From NCBI RefSeq assembly GCF_914767665.1, contig NC_059502.1:59874031-59938030 (forward strand): a DNA stretch of 64,000 nt, read 5' to 3'. This document shows, piece after piece, positions 30,866-45,800 of the stretch; the first letter of the stretch is position 1, and every line of letters starts with the position of its first letter. This stretch comes from Harmonia axyridis. Taxonomy: Eukaryota; Arthropoda; Insecta; Coleoptera; Coccinellidae. The position numbers and the translations under genes were made by a program. The notes under the pieces are model-generated. The model had not been told where the DNA came from, made no database searches, and saw nothing but the letters and a program-made list of their open reading frames with translations.

Positions 30866-33800
30866 CTTATTTCAGTGGAATTTGTTATCGATTTTCTACC
30901 ATTCTTCGCCTCGAACGCGGCCGAGCTGAACTTGCCGGTGTTTTGGTGGCTTCGCAGCAGCAAACCCCATTACGGGTCAAGCACTCGACTTCTTATTTTT
31001 TTTTAAGTACTGATTAGTGGCTCGGGGTGTGATTTGTTCAGGTGGATTTCCGGCTTCTTTCCCGGTGGTGCGAAAACCTAGTTTATTGTGGTCTCCGGTT
31101 TCCTGTAGAATGGTAGTTTCCGGTCTGTCTTACGAGGGCCCGACTTTCAATAGGTGTTCCTACAGTTCCGTGAATTTCGAGGACGATCATGGTTGCATCA
31201 GATGCGGACGATATCGCAATAAATGCGAGCATATCTGCAAAAGCCGCTTGATTAGGTGAGTTTATAGCCGAGTATTCGCAAATCGCTGGTGTCCCAATCG
31301 TATCGGACTATCCTACGTTTTAACCTACCTCTATTAAGATAAAAATACAATTACTTGATAACAGTTGTTCACATCGTCTTCATTTCATTCTCTTCCAACT
31401 CTGCACTTTCCAACTTTCTGCATCCAATTACCCGAAAATTCAGTATTTATACAACATTGAGACCGGTTCCAATGCATTTTACTTCTTTCGCGAATCTCTG
31501 GAATACGCTTAAATAGTAATAGAACGTGGATTTTTTTTTACTTAATTTTTCTCGTTGGTTTATGTATCGAGTATTCTTTGTCTTGTAAGGGGAGCTCAGA
31601 ATTCCTTTGAGCTGAAGAGAAAAATGAATTTCACATTTTCGGACTCGATTTTTTTGAGAATTAATTATTGAATTATTTCAGTGGAATTCGTTATCGATTT
31701 TCTGCCATTCTTCGCGGCGGAGCTGAACTTGCCGGTGTTTTGGTGGCTTCGTAGCAGCAAACCTCATTACGGCCATTACAGGTCAAGCACTCGACTTCTT
31801 ATTTTTTTTAAGTACTGATTAGCGGCTCGGGGTGTGATTTGTTCAGGTGGATTTCCGGCTTCTTTCCCGGTGGTGCGAAAACCTAGTTTATTGTGGTCTC
31901 CGGTTTCTTGTAGAATGGTAGTTTCCGGTCTGTCTTACGAGGGCCCGACTTTCAATAGGTGTTCCTACAGTTCCGTGAATTTTGAGGATGATGATGGTTG
32001 CATCAGATGCGGACGATATCGCAATAAATGCAAGCATATCTGCAAAAGCCGCTTGATTAGGTGAGTTTATAGCCGAGTGTTCGCAGCTCGCTGGTGTTCC
32101 AATCGTATCGGCTATCCTACACACTAACCTACCTCTTTTTAGATAAAAATACAACTACTTGATAAGAGTTCCTCACATCGTCTTCATTTCATTCTCTTCC
32201 AACTCTGCACTTTCCAACTTTCTGCATCCAATTACCCGAAAATTGAGTATTTATACAACATTCAGACCGGTTCCAATGCATTTTTCGTCTTTCGTGTTTC
32301 AAGACTTACTCTACGCTCGCTCAAATCTTAAATTGGTTTACATATCGGGTGTCCCAAATTCGTTGTATAGTGAGGGGATCTCAGAATACCTTTGAGCTAT
32401 AGACAAAAAGGAATGGCACATTTTCGGCCTTGATTTTTGAGAGAATTAATTTGATGAAAACCGCTACCCCATGAATTCAACTGCTATTAGCGCTATAAGA
32501 GAAAATTGGAAAATGGCGTGAAATGAAGAGTTTTCATAACATCTGTATTACTGGTGCTATAAACATGGAATAAAAACATTAAATTAATTTTTTTTTTCAC
32601 TTTTCAAAAATGTATAACATAATACACATGAAGGGTGTTTTTTTTAGAGCTATAGAACTTTAAATTGCAATAAAACAACGATGGATTATTCGATTGACAT
32701 GAATTTTATTTATCCGTAAAATAATCTTGTGGAATTACATTTTAAATCTTATTTCTGGCATATGACCGCCACGGCTGGCTCGGATGTAGTCCAATGTGGA
32801 CGTCCAATTTTCGATGACTTTTTCCAACATTTGTGGCCGTATATCGGCAATAACACGGCGGATGTTGTCTTCCAAATGGTCAAGGGTTTGTGGCTTACCC
32901 GCATAGACCAATGACTTTACATAGCCCCACAGAAAGTAGTCTAGCGGCGTTAAATCACAAGATCTTGGAGGCCAATTCACAGATCCAAAACGTGAAATTA
33001 GGCGGTCAATAAATTGACTGTGGCACGAGCTGTTGCGCAGTCTTGTTGGAACCACACCTCCTGGACATCATGGTTGTTCAATTCAGGAATGAAAAAGTTA
33101 GTAATCATGGCTCTATACTGATCACCATTGATTCTAACTTTCTGGCCATCATCGTTTTTGAAGAAGTACGGACTAATGATTCCACCAGCCCATTAAGCGC
33201 ACCAAACAGTCAGTTTCTCTGGATGAAACGGTGTTTCGACATACACTTGAGGATTAACTTCTCTCTAAATGCGGCAGTTTTGTTTGTTGCCGTAGTCATT
33301 CAACCAGAAGTGCGCTTCATCGCTAAACAAAATTCGCATATGAAAATCGGGAACAACGGCAATCTAAAAATTGCACTATTTGCAAGCGTTGTTCAGGCGT
33401 GAGTCTATTTATGATGAATTGCCAAACCAAACTGAGAATAAATCACTTGACAGCTGTTAAATCGGTCTCCATTTTGAACAATAATGCCAACTTAAAGTTA
33501 TATACCTCGAAAAAAAACACCCTTTATAATAAAATTTGCTACCTAACAGAATAATGAAATACATGGTGGCAATTCCAAAAATCGCAATATATCAAAAACC
33601 GTTTTAAGCAAATACTGCGGACAAACTTGGGTTCATTGATTCCATGCTATCTGAAAATGCAATAAAAGGTTCCAAAGGAAAGACATAATATGTTTGATCA
33701 TTTTTTGTACACTCTGAGTATTTCTAAGCATTATGAGAATGAAGCTCAAATGGATTAAATCGATCCCTCAATTGAAATTTTACAATTAAAAAAAAATTAT

Positions 33801-36800
33801 TGTTGCTCCTTTTTGCCATGAACTCAACACCCACCGAAAATATCACATTTTTTCGACCCTTGATGCTTTTAACCAAAAAATTTGAAGCAAAACAGTCCGT
33901 TTTCCAGAAGATATTCTGTGGTTCAGATGGTTATTAGACCAGAAAAGCTACATAGTGAATTTTGGGACAACTCATTTCATCAATGAACTCTATATACGGA
34001 CAAAATTCCAGTTGAATGTGACGGAAAGATTTCTAGATAGCGGAAAGCGGAAACAAAACGAACTGAATTTTTAATGATCCTCGCGGAATTCTGCATGAAC
34101 ACTGGTATCACTAATTTCCTAATTACAGTCTGATCGGATGATTATTTTTTAATTATTTATTGACAAAACAAAATTTAATATGAGGATAATTGCAGAAGTA
34201 CAGATTCAACGGAATATGCCCATTGACAAACTTATATGATATACATATTATTAGGACCCTGAACTTATTCCGAAAATTTCAAATCCTACACATTTCGTTC
34301 GAGAGTTATCTTATACACAGCTAGTAGCGATCGTCAGTACAGAATTGATTTTGACCTCAAATTCTTTATCAGTAAGTTGGACGCAATAATTCAAGACATG
34401 ATTCGTGTTGAAAACTAGGAAATAACATAACATAATACATATGTACATTCGGCCCTTCATTTCCTTGGGATAGTGTGTAAAAATACTGCAACATGTTTTA
34501 TCATCCTCTATATATATGACACAATAGTACCTCAACACGTATATAATATAGAATATCTTATGACAGATATATAATACTACGGGGTTCGCATTTCAAATTT
34601 TCAAAAATCATAACTTCCAAACTGTCCAGGCTATTTACCATTGCAAGGCTAAAGTTATAATAAATTTTCAAAAACATAATGCAGGGTGTTCCAGACGTCG
34701 ACGTCCAATCGGAATTAGGTAACTGGATAAGTCATAATGGTCATCAGAAAAATATTAAAAAAATTTCGTGAATTTTTTAAATTTTATTGCATTTTTTTAT
34801 TTGGCAAAATGCACACCATGTGATAATTTTTTAACTATTTTTGCTGGAAATGTTTACTTTTTGCCTTTTTCATTTTTCCTATGTTATCCCGCATAGTGCT
34901 TCTGTGACCTGTAACTTTTAATTTTAACCCAATTGCACACGCTGTGATGTTTTTGGAACTCTCGTTGCTACAAATCATTACTTTTTACCAATTAATTTTA
35001 TTTTTCCTATGTTATCCTGAATCGTGCTTCTTTAACCTCTGATTACAAGCCAACTGCTTCAGCTTGTAACATAATGTAACTTTTTGCCGAACAAAGTATT
35101 AAATATTGCTACTACGCTCAACTTTAACTGAAAGAAATTACACAAAATCAATTTGGCAAGTGACTTTAAAAGTTAAAGCATTTAATAAGGATTCTTAATT
35201 CCATCAAAACACTCACTACATTATTTCTTGCTACAGTTTGTTTAATTTTGTGTTGTAGATTTATGGATTATTTTCACAGTGTGGGGAAATCTTATTTCTT
35301 TTGTTCATTTAAATCACATCTCCTCGTTTATAAATAATTTTTATTTACATCTCCAGTCAGAGAGAAAAAAATTATTGTTAAAGATTAGTAGAAAGACATA
35401 CTACTGAATTAAAATACCAACATAACATAATTTACTTTTTGTCCAATATAAGGAATAGTGTAGTAAGTGTTATACCATTAGAATCCTTATTAAATGCGCG
35501 CACTTTTAGAGTAACTCGTCAGAGTGATGTAGTACAATTATGGACGAAAATTAATTTTGAAAAAATGCACGACTTTGATTTTTCTGATAACAGTTATGAT
35601 TTAGCCTGTTTCCCGATTCCGGCTTGACGTCGACTTCTGGGACTCCCTGTATACGGAACTCAAGCTTTTACAGACAAGTTGAGACCCATGACCAAAGGTT
35701 GTGAACTATTCACACCGAGATTCACACTGTTTATAATTCACTCAGTTTGAAATTCTGCATATTTAAATTACATCAGATTTAAAACGTATAATATAATGTA
35801 AAATTTCAACGGGAAAATAATGAATAAATTTTTAAATGAGAAAAACTGTAATCAGAATATCAGTTTGAGTTGAGACTTTTATTTTTAATCTTTTACGAAA
35901 AATTAATTCTTGGTTTCCAAGAAAGACAGGATTTCATACTAAATGTAAAAGAAGGTTACTAATAAATGAAATTCTCTTTTGTGATTATTAATGTCGGACA
36001 ATATTGTTGTTGAGTTTAATTTTTCGAAATTTCCTCTTAAATGTGAGTAAGGGAATGCTCACGGCTCAGAATGACAAATCGCCATCAAAATCTCCATTGT
36101 TTAATATTTTAGAGTTATGTGAATGAATTTCTTCCGCAAAATTAAAATTGTAGCAAATAGAGATCTCCTAGAAATATATCGATATGACACTTTAAATAAT
36201 TAGGTACCTATAAAATTCACATTATTCCGTTTTACTCGTTTCTTATCGATAATTGACAATTTGCAAATTTTAGTATTTCTCGTTTAGAAGTTGAAATGAA
36301 AATACATTTCAATCGGGCATAAAATTGTAACATTAACCATAATTTCATTTCCATCATAGGTTTTTTTTTATTTTATGAAAAATTGGCGGGCTGGGAAACC
36401 AAATGTTTCGAAATGAAATATGGCGTCCTACCCACAGATCAATCGTAATTCATCCTTTACAGTATAATTTTGATTCATTTTTTTGGAATCGAGAACTTCT
36501 TTAAATTTTCATTTGTCACATCGAAATGTTATCAACCAGAAAATATGTTTTTTTTTATAAAGCTTTCTGGATAAAGTAATCGAGAAATATTGATCGCTTG
36601 ATTGACAACAGATACTGTAACTACTTTATCTAGAGATTCACGACTTGACTTGATATTGAAGCTAAATTGACTTGGCTTACTTGAAATGAAGTCAAGTTCA
36701 AGTCAAGTAGTAGTCTCAACCCAATTCATGTATTCATTGTTCAAGTACTTGAAAAATCAAGCTACTTGATTCTTAGCAGTTTTATTGTGAAGGAACCGTG

Positions 36801-39800
36801 CAAAAAACTTTTTCATTTATGAAACTTATTGTATACAAGAACCAAAAATATCAACTATCTTAAAATGGAAACACAAATAAAATCACTTTAAAACATAACA
36901 AGATATAAAATATAAAAAAAAATTGTTCATTAATATTGAAAAATCACCAAGCCTTATTTGATTAGGTACATCATTTTCTATCCAGAATCTATTGCGGGTT
37001 TTTGTAATAGTCAGAGCTGCTCTGGAAAGTTGTATTTCAACAGAAGCTGAAGATACTGCGTTGATAAAAAATCTTTGGCCATTTTAGCCAAGTTTGAGCT
37101 TGATTTAATTTCAAGTCAAGCTCAAGTCAAGTCGTAGTTTTTCAATCTCAGGTCAAGTTGAGTATTTATTCATCAAGTAATTGAATCATATCAAGCTACT
37201 TAATTTTTAGCAGTTTTATTGTGTAGTGTCACATCAATAAATAAATGATGTAATGAGAAGGATCCTTGCAAAAAACACTTTTATTTATTAAACTCATTGT
37301 ATGAAAGAACCTAAAATATCAACCCTTTTGAAATAGAAATAAATTAAATCACTACAAAATAAAAAAATTAAGTCTCTTAATATTGAGAAACCTCCAGGCT
37401 TTGTTTGATTTCATCATTTTAGATCCATGATCTAAGACAGATGAGACATCTTATAGATTTGTCGCTTAACCTATTGCGGGTTTTTGAAACTGTAAGAGCA
37501 GCTCTGGAAAATTGTCTTTCAACAGGAACTGAAGATGCCGGAATTAATAAAAAATCCTTGGGCAAGTTTGGAAAGATATTTCTGAAACTACCAAAATTTA
37601 TCAATTGATTTATAGAAATGTGGGAAAACTACTAATAAAGTCACACTGGCGAATGCTTCAGTATCTAGGCGCTCGAGGAATCTCCTTATTTATAGTCTAA
37701 GCGCGCACGAGATTGCAGAAATGTATGCCGTGCGACGCGTGCATATCAAGTTAAAGTAATATCAAGTAGCATGATATCAAGTCAAGCAATAAATATCTGA
37801 AATCAAGTCAAGTCAAGCTCAAGTATGAATTTTTCACGAGCTTGATTTTCAAGTCAAGTGGTTGGTTAAAATGTCAAGCTACTTGGCTTGATGAATCCCT
37901 ACTCGTGCGTATCAAGTTCGAGCAATATCAAGTAGCTTGACCAATAAATATCTCAAGTAAAGTCAAGTACAAGTATTTAATTTGTCACGAGCTTGATTTT
38001 CAAGTCAAGTAGTTGTTCAAAATATCCAGCTACTTGACTGGGTGAATCCATAATAGTATCTGTTGCCAGACGATAGCTCTTGTTTATTGGTTATTGCTAG
38101 GCCTACATTTGGTTCGGATTATGTGATTCGCTTGAAATTTTGTACACAGCATATAATTTTTATTTAATATTATCAACCAAATTTCAACTTCGTCGATTTT
38201 GTGGCCACGGAAAGATTGAGTAATTTTTCGATATCCTTCTTTAATTTCCCATTTTCGTACAAATACAAAGCTTCCATCATCTCAATCTAATCTGCAGGGT
38301 CGGAATTAACAAGAAAACAACATTTCGAACGGCCATATTTATTAACGGTGGCATTCGAGACCCTAACTCATCTTGAAAATTTCAAGTTTCTAGGTATTTT
38401 CGTTCGGGAATTATAGTGATTAAGCCAGGATGCCCTGGAAATTCTTGAATTCGGCCACGAATTCGCCATCTCGGTTCAAAATTCTAAAATTACAGATATT
38501 TGGACGAAATGATAGAGTGATCTCTTCGGAGAACGATTTCTCAAAAATAAAAAAGCACGAATAACCAACGTGAAGATTTTTATGCAGCCATTTGTATGCG
38601 AGCTAGCAGCCACTTCACCAGTGGCGTTGGTAGAAAAATATATTATGTATATCGTTACTTCCGAGTTCCGTTTGAGACACGGCAGCTGTTTAGAATTCTC
38701 CTTTGGATGCTTTGTATATTCATTTTGAATTACACACTTCGATATTGAGGTAATTATCTTGGAAGGGTGAAGACAATCCTCTGATTCTGATTGCCAACAT
38801 CGAAATACGTAAATGAAACTTTTGAAATAATAATCTCACCAACCAAAAGAAACTTACATAGAAATCATTTCGGATAAAATGAATAGTTGCTATTGAAATT
38901 TTCCAGGCATTTTCCTAACTATATTCGCAAAAAACTCTTTAAAATCGTTGGGCTTATCTTTATTTAATATGACTATCATCTTTGTCAATCACTTCTTGTA
39001 GTATCTTTTCCCCTGCATCTCTGCATTTCTGTTGATTTCCTTTGTTGTAGAACACCTTTTTTATATCTTCCCCATTTTTAGTTTTGTATGAATCTTGTTT
39101 TTAGTAATTTATTTAGTCGGTTTGTCTGAGCACTGATCTCTGTTCTGGTGTAGATCTCTCAACTTTTTTTCATATATGTGTAGGCTTGGTTAATCGATCG
39201 TCTAGTCTAGAAGTATGATTCGATTACCTGGCCTTTCGTCTTTTTCTCCGTGACTTTGTTGGATTTGTAATAATTCAACTCTTTTCAATTATTCACATCT
39301 ATTTACAAAGCCACACTTATACAGTACAAACTCAGTATTGAGAAGATCCTAATTACGTCTTAATTACAAGTTTCTCACTACGGTACTGAATTTCGTCTTT
39401 AACTCGTTTGTTGATTACTCGAAACGTCTTCGTTTATCACGTCTTCGTCGTACTTCAAGTTATCGGTCGTCTCGTCTCTAACTCGTCTTAATTTAGTCCG
39501 CGAACCATCTTTTCGTGTTACGTCTTAAGTTGACCGACCGAACTTGACTCGTCTTCGGCTCAAGTTGAACTGTACCAGTCTTCGACTTAATTTGAACTGT
39601 GTCTCTGCCGATTGGAACTTACCCTGTCTCGAATATCGACCTCCCTTCTTTCGGCTTGACCACACCCTTAGGGAAAGTACCATCCCCTAGTCCAATAAGA
39701 GCTTTGCCGTACCGCCCACAAAGATCTTCGCGGATTATTTTACTTATCTCGAAACAAGTGTTCAACACTTTTCGATAGTTTGAGTTTATTCAATCTATGA

Positions 39801-42800
39801 TGGTACAAAAATGTATTTTTTTTTCTCTTTACAAATGAATAAACGTTATTATTATTATTATTCCTTGAAATCGAATATTCCCGAAGGACTAGAACCTGAT
39901 ACACAGATGTGACACATCTGGTACGACCGTATTGTGTTCGAACTTTCTCAACCCCCCAATAAATCTTTTCAAGATTTACCACTCCATGACATATCTTCGA
40001 CACCTCGAAGAATTACACATCCTTTTTACATTATATGTACAATAACAATTCGTTCCCTGTAAATTCATTGAAACTGTCATGCCCTCGACACTAGAAGAAA
40101 CTAATAGGTCTCCAAGCATCCGGTTGACCATCGCAATTATTTACAGGGAACAATAACTGGATCCTACATATGTTTCATTTTTTTCATATATGTTTCATTG
40201 AAGTAATTAGTTCTTATTTGGTCCATGGTATTATGTTATTAAATGATTTATTTGGTGTGCCTATTTTACCACAGCTAGATTTACCATTTTCTTTTAATAT
40301 ACTTATAAAGTTTGATAAGGCGTTCTGTGAGACAATCCAAAAATGAAAAAGAATGGTAACGATTGAAAAATAAAATATTCTGTAATAAACATAGACCTAA
40401 GTCAATATTCGCTAAAATTTCGTTTGCGGAATCGACGAGGGATCGGCAAACCAGAGTGTTCGTCTACACTGCAGGATGCAAAATCAATATTCTCAATTGC
40501 CGACCGTAAAGATGCTTCACGACGACTCAAAAGTATTTTAATTTGGCGAACTGTGATTGCAAAATTTGCACCATTTTTGTAGTGAATTTTTACAATTTCA
40601 TTGCTTTGTTAAAGAGTGTATCGTTCCGTTTTTATTGATGGCGTAGTTTACTCTTGTCAAATGATGACAGCTGCCTAGATAGCGGGCTATTCAAAATGAA
40701 ACCTCTTATTGAAAAGCGCTTTATTTGAGACTGAAAATAATGATTGCATGGTGTGATATTCTCATTGATTTGATTTTTAAGGATTTTTTTTTTTGTAATT
40801 CTTATAGCAAAGCCTACTTTATTCACTTTCTGACTGAGATATCCAATATGCTTTCTGAAATTTGAAATCGAATCTAGAATACTTAAATACTTGGTTTTTC
40901 TGTGAAATATAAGTAGGTTGTTATGATTCGGCTTGATTTCTTGGAATCACCTTTTTCACACCTGTCTGATGTACCACGTATGATATGATTAGTTTGTTTT
41001 TTTTTTAAATAATTGATTTGAATTGAACCAGCTATTAGTTGAATTGAAAAGTCGCAACCTGCATCAATTAAACCTTTTTTTCCTCAGTTCCTATGAGTGA
41101 GTTTATATCACCTATGAAGATGACCAACCATTCATTTTTATTCTTCACAATATCTTCAACATCATTTAAAACACCAAAATCAGCGGAAGTCCCAGTACGC
41201 TCCCTTGTGCAATATTCATTTGTTAAATCTGACGATATTATACATAGTTTTATCTCCCCTTTGCATTTTCGCTCTGTTTCTTATTGCATAAGTATGATCT
41301 TATCGAATTAAAGACTTGGCTTCTTATTTTATTATCCCGTAGTTTTTTCAATAACAGTTTTTAATTTGATTAGTATGCTTCAGAAAGATCCTAAAATTTT
41401 GCTAGAGATAACTTGTTTTCAACAATCATGTCCACCATTGCCTTTATGAATCGAATATAGGTCTTCGAACTGATCTACCTATCAAGTATAATCATGATGA
41501 AGTAAGAATCACGGCCTTGGTTATTCATACTGAGTACTTTGACACCTGTCCTTGCTCCTGTCAAAGAACTCAGTATAGTCATGATGTTTGGAGATGAAGC
41601 AAATAATATTTTTCTTGTAGAATAATCATATTTATTCATAGCCAAGTCATATTCTCAAGATACAAGCTTATTTCAGGCAACCATAATTTATCCTATTGAA
41701 CGCATGATGCAACGCTTAATTCGAAATAGCTTGTATAATTTTAATACAATTAATACATTAATCTGATGAATGACATTTTGAAACACCACTAATTTTTTTT
41801 TTAGAATTACCATACTAACCCTGAAGGTGGTGATTGTCCTCAATTTAGCCCTTTTTGTGATCATACCATTAATCTTCAAATTCAGCTATACTCTGCAAAG
41901 GAAAGCAGTTTTCCTAAATTATGGTAAGTTGAGTTAAAATTATTTATGAATTATGATTATGAGTTGGTCCATATTAATTAACATTGATAAAAAACATTTT
42001 CGAATCTATTCCATTGATAAATCTTTTAGCAAAACTTATAGTAACCATACTCTGATGAATAGAATCTTTGCAAGATATTGTCATCTCTAGGAAGTAAATC
42101 CTAGCCTGTAATCAATAAGTATAAATGATTTCAAAATATTGAATTCCAATAATTCACTTCTCGTCATGACTCGATCAATCAATAAAAGTGTTGAAAGTAA
42201 ATATGATTCCTCATCAATAACAAATAGTTTAAATACGATACTTGTACGTTGTTTTCGCCCTGTTGAACAAAGCCTTCAGTGTTATAATATGCGCCTTCAT
42301 GGGAAAGGATCACACATTGGCGCAGAGGTGCTTTCACGTGATTGGCAGTGTTTGAATCCTTGAAGACAAAACTCTTATTATTTTGGCCGTGGTTTGTTCC
42401 TGATACAGGCCTTTAACTTTGGATGTGTTTACAATGGTTGGTGACGATGTCTCAATGCTCGACCTGGAATAATAATAAGGCCTTTATTTCTCTATGGAAA
42501 TCTCAAGGGGAAGATCACCCATAGGTGTTCTACCACTTAACCCTTGTTGATACATGAAAGAAAAAAAATAAATACATACAAACATTGTGTGCAATCCATC
42601 CAATAACATTGATAAAAAAAACAATAATAAAGCATAAAGAATTGAAAAAAAGTAATTTCCTTTTTTACCCTCTCGGAGATAGAAGGTGAGCTAGGAGGAA
42701 CGCAGCAGGTATTCTCTAATGTTGTTCCTGAATCTGTGATCGTTAAGTTGTTTCAATTCATAAGGTATAACATTGTACAATTTACAGATGTTGTATCTGA

Positions 42801-45800
42801 AACTTATTTGAAATGTTGAGGTTCTATGATGAGGACATGATATCGAATCAAAAAAAAAAAAAAAAATAGACTGAAACCTCTTGGCGGATGTGATGCTAAC
42901 AATCTTCGATTTTGAAACGCCCTTCGGAACAGCCATTGGTGATACTTTAGTGAAATAAACTTCGTAAATCTTCTGGACAACTAGTCCTCCATATCATACA
43001 CCGATGTATCAAAACCAGAGAGAGGCATGGGCATTGAGGAATACAGACCTAAACTGAGGATCTCTGAATATCTAGGATATGAGCCCTCTATTTCACAATC
43101 CGAGACGCTAGCGCATATTTATATCACTATGAACAGCCAGGCCACGCTGACGTACATGGAATCACATAGACAGTTATGCTGAAACGGGAGTGCCGTGAAA
43201 CCATAAAACAACTGACCAGAGGCAATAAGGTAACTCTACTCTGGGTATCGGGGTATTATGGTATTGGGAAAAATGAAAGAGCCGATAGATTAACGAAAAA
43301 AGCATCAAGGTCAACACATGTTGTCTCTGAGCCTTTTTGTGGGCTTGGAAAGGACCAATATAACACATCTCACATCTCAACACCAAGCATGCGGTCGACA
43401 AGAACAATGCAGAAATATTGGAGAGATCATTGTATGGAGGAGGTACAGGACAAGCTGAAAACGACGGTGCCTCAAATTTTTACGTTCATTCACCGCCGAT
43501 GGTGTGGTCAGGGGAGGACTATATCTCAGCGATCAAGCTGAGAACTAAATCGCTGCCCACGAGAGGGCTACCGTATGGCCCCCGTGAATCCAGGATGTGC
43601 AGAGCTGGTCGCAGTAAGGTGGGGTCCCTTTACCATATGCTCCAGCAATGCCCACTTGGCCATACCAAGCGGATGAACAGACACAATTTTGTCGTGAAGA
43701 GGATCGTCGATGCAGCTCGAAAGAAGAGATGGGAGGTTGTCGAGCAGCCTCACAACAGGGACACCAGAGGCAGGCACGGAGGTGATAGTTGCAGGCGTAC
43801 GGGGTGTAATGGGAGGCCCTCTAGGTCGCTCTCTGAAACATATAATCTGAAGAGAGCGACATATGATCAGCCAGAGCTGTTGTAGGTGGTGGCAGCAAGG
43901 AATCCTGGCAGGAGCATCCGAGTTCTACCCTTTATCATCGGAGCAAGAGGGTTCTGGTGCCGAGAAAGCAGTGCCCTTCTGCAAGCCCTCTCAATAGACA
44001 CCACGCAAATTAGAAGGGACCTCGTGATGACAACTCTACGAGGAGGATGGTTCATCCACAAAGATGTCAGTCGCAGAGCGTGGTATTAGCATTTTATTTT
44101 TTGCTACCTCTGGCAAGATCCACAGAGCGTAATCGTGTTGCATGTGTTCGTGTTCGGGATTATGGCCTTTTCCGCTCTAAGTGTGTGAGAGTGAACGGTT
44201 GAGCGTTATCAGAGACAATTTTTGATTTTCACTTATAACATTGTTCACTGCCTACATTCCATTTGTTAGTTTTTCTGGATGTAACGGTGTTTCGACATAC
44301 ACTTGAGGATTAGCTTCACTCCAAGTGCGGCAGTTTTGTTTGTTGACGTAGCTATTCAACCAGAAGTGCGCTTCATCGCTAAACAAAATTCGCTTATGAA
44401 AATCGGGAAAAAAAAAGTTATATACCTCGAAAAAAACACCCTATAGAACAAAATCATGCGGAATTATCTCAGTTTCACATAAGTTTCATGGTTATATTTC
44501 AGTATGAAATATTGGTACTCTGAACCCTCCTGTCAAGGATTTATCTATTTATTTATCTGTCAAATTTGTGATACAGAAAACAGTTCTGCTAACTAACATT
44601 CTCCAATGCAAAAAGAACTAAACAACTATTCTTGTCATATATCCACAACTTGCGATGCATGACGTTCTTTTATATTGAAATTGATTACTTTTTTTCCATT
44701 CAACAGACGTCCTATCCTTCAATCAAATTGAAATAAATGATTTTTTCAAAAATATGAATACATACATAAAAGCGTTTTTAATTGATGTTCTGGATATAGC
44801 TATGTTAAACCCTGAAGTCAAAAGCGGTATAGGTATCCAAGAGGATATATACTGAATTGATGTGGAGGAAATGATAAGCTAACCTTTGTTTTGAAAATTA
44901 TAGAGTTCACCATTACATTATGATGGTTGGATGAATGTTGTGTATCAATTGGTACAAAGGTTAGTCTAATTAATGTAGTAATGATTGAAATCGCCATTTT
45001 GAAAGAAAAAAAAAAGTTCTCTTATTCATGATTCACATATAATTCATTTGTTGTTTGAATGTCTACTAGAAGGTATTTAATAAGACTAAAGACATCGACA
45101 CAAATATCCTGTGGGCGCGAATAATGAACTAAATAACTTTCATTTGAAGATACCGTGAGGTTATAATTGGTTTTATTGTCGTCAACGTATGGGAGGAATC
45201 TCAGTACATTTACCCATCTTAAATTGTTCGAAGGTGTACTATTAATTGCTCGAATTCTTTCAAGTAAATTGGTTCTCATGTCAATTGAAAAAAAATATAA
45301 TGGACTCCATATTCGAACTATTAAACGATGGAGGCATTCATTCTCAATAAGTATTTTGGTTTTTATACGTACTGAAACTGACTACTATATACAGGGTGGC
45401 CACTTTTTCAATGGGTTTGTATTGGTAACTTCTAAACCATAAGAGTTAGAAGGTCGGTCAAATGGAGAAAAAGTTGCATGCATAGAAGCATTATCAAGCA
45501 GTTCAAACAAATCGAGATTATCAGGGCCGGTTATTGAGATATCATAAGAAAAGTAAATTTTGTCATTTTGATTTTTCTTTTTCCCACATTATTTCGAATA
45601 TTATCAAAAAATGTTACAGGAATTTTTTATTCGACAGTAAATTATCCTCAATTTGACGTAATCAGATTTCGTATCCAACGTTTCGTACTCTCTGGGCCAC
45701 CCTCAACCTCATTTTTTTCAATACGGACCTGCATATTTTATGACACTTTTCGAAATAACTTTTAACGCTGAATTCAACGATATATCATACAATGTCATTC

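Noticed and set aside
31888..32154. 88-residue minus-strand frame opposite exon 1 copy III
   Set aside because: It is opposite a plus-strand exon candidate with clean splice signal, and not maintained in unit I or II.
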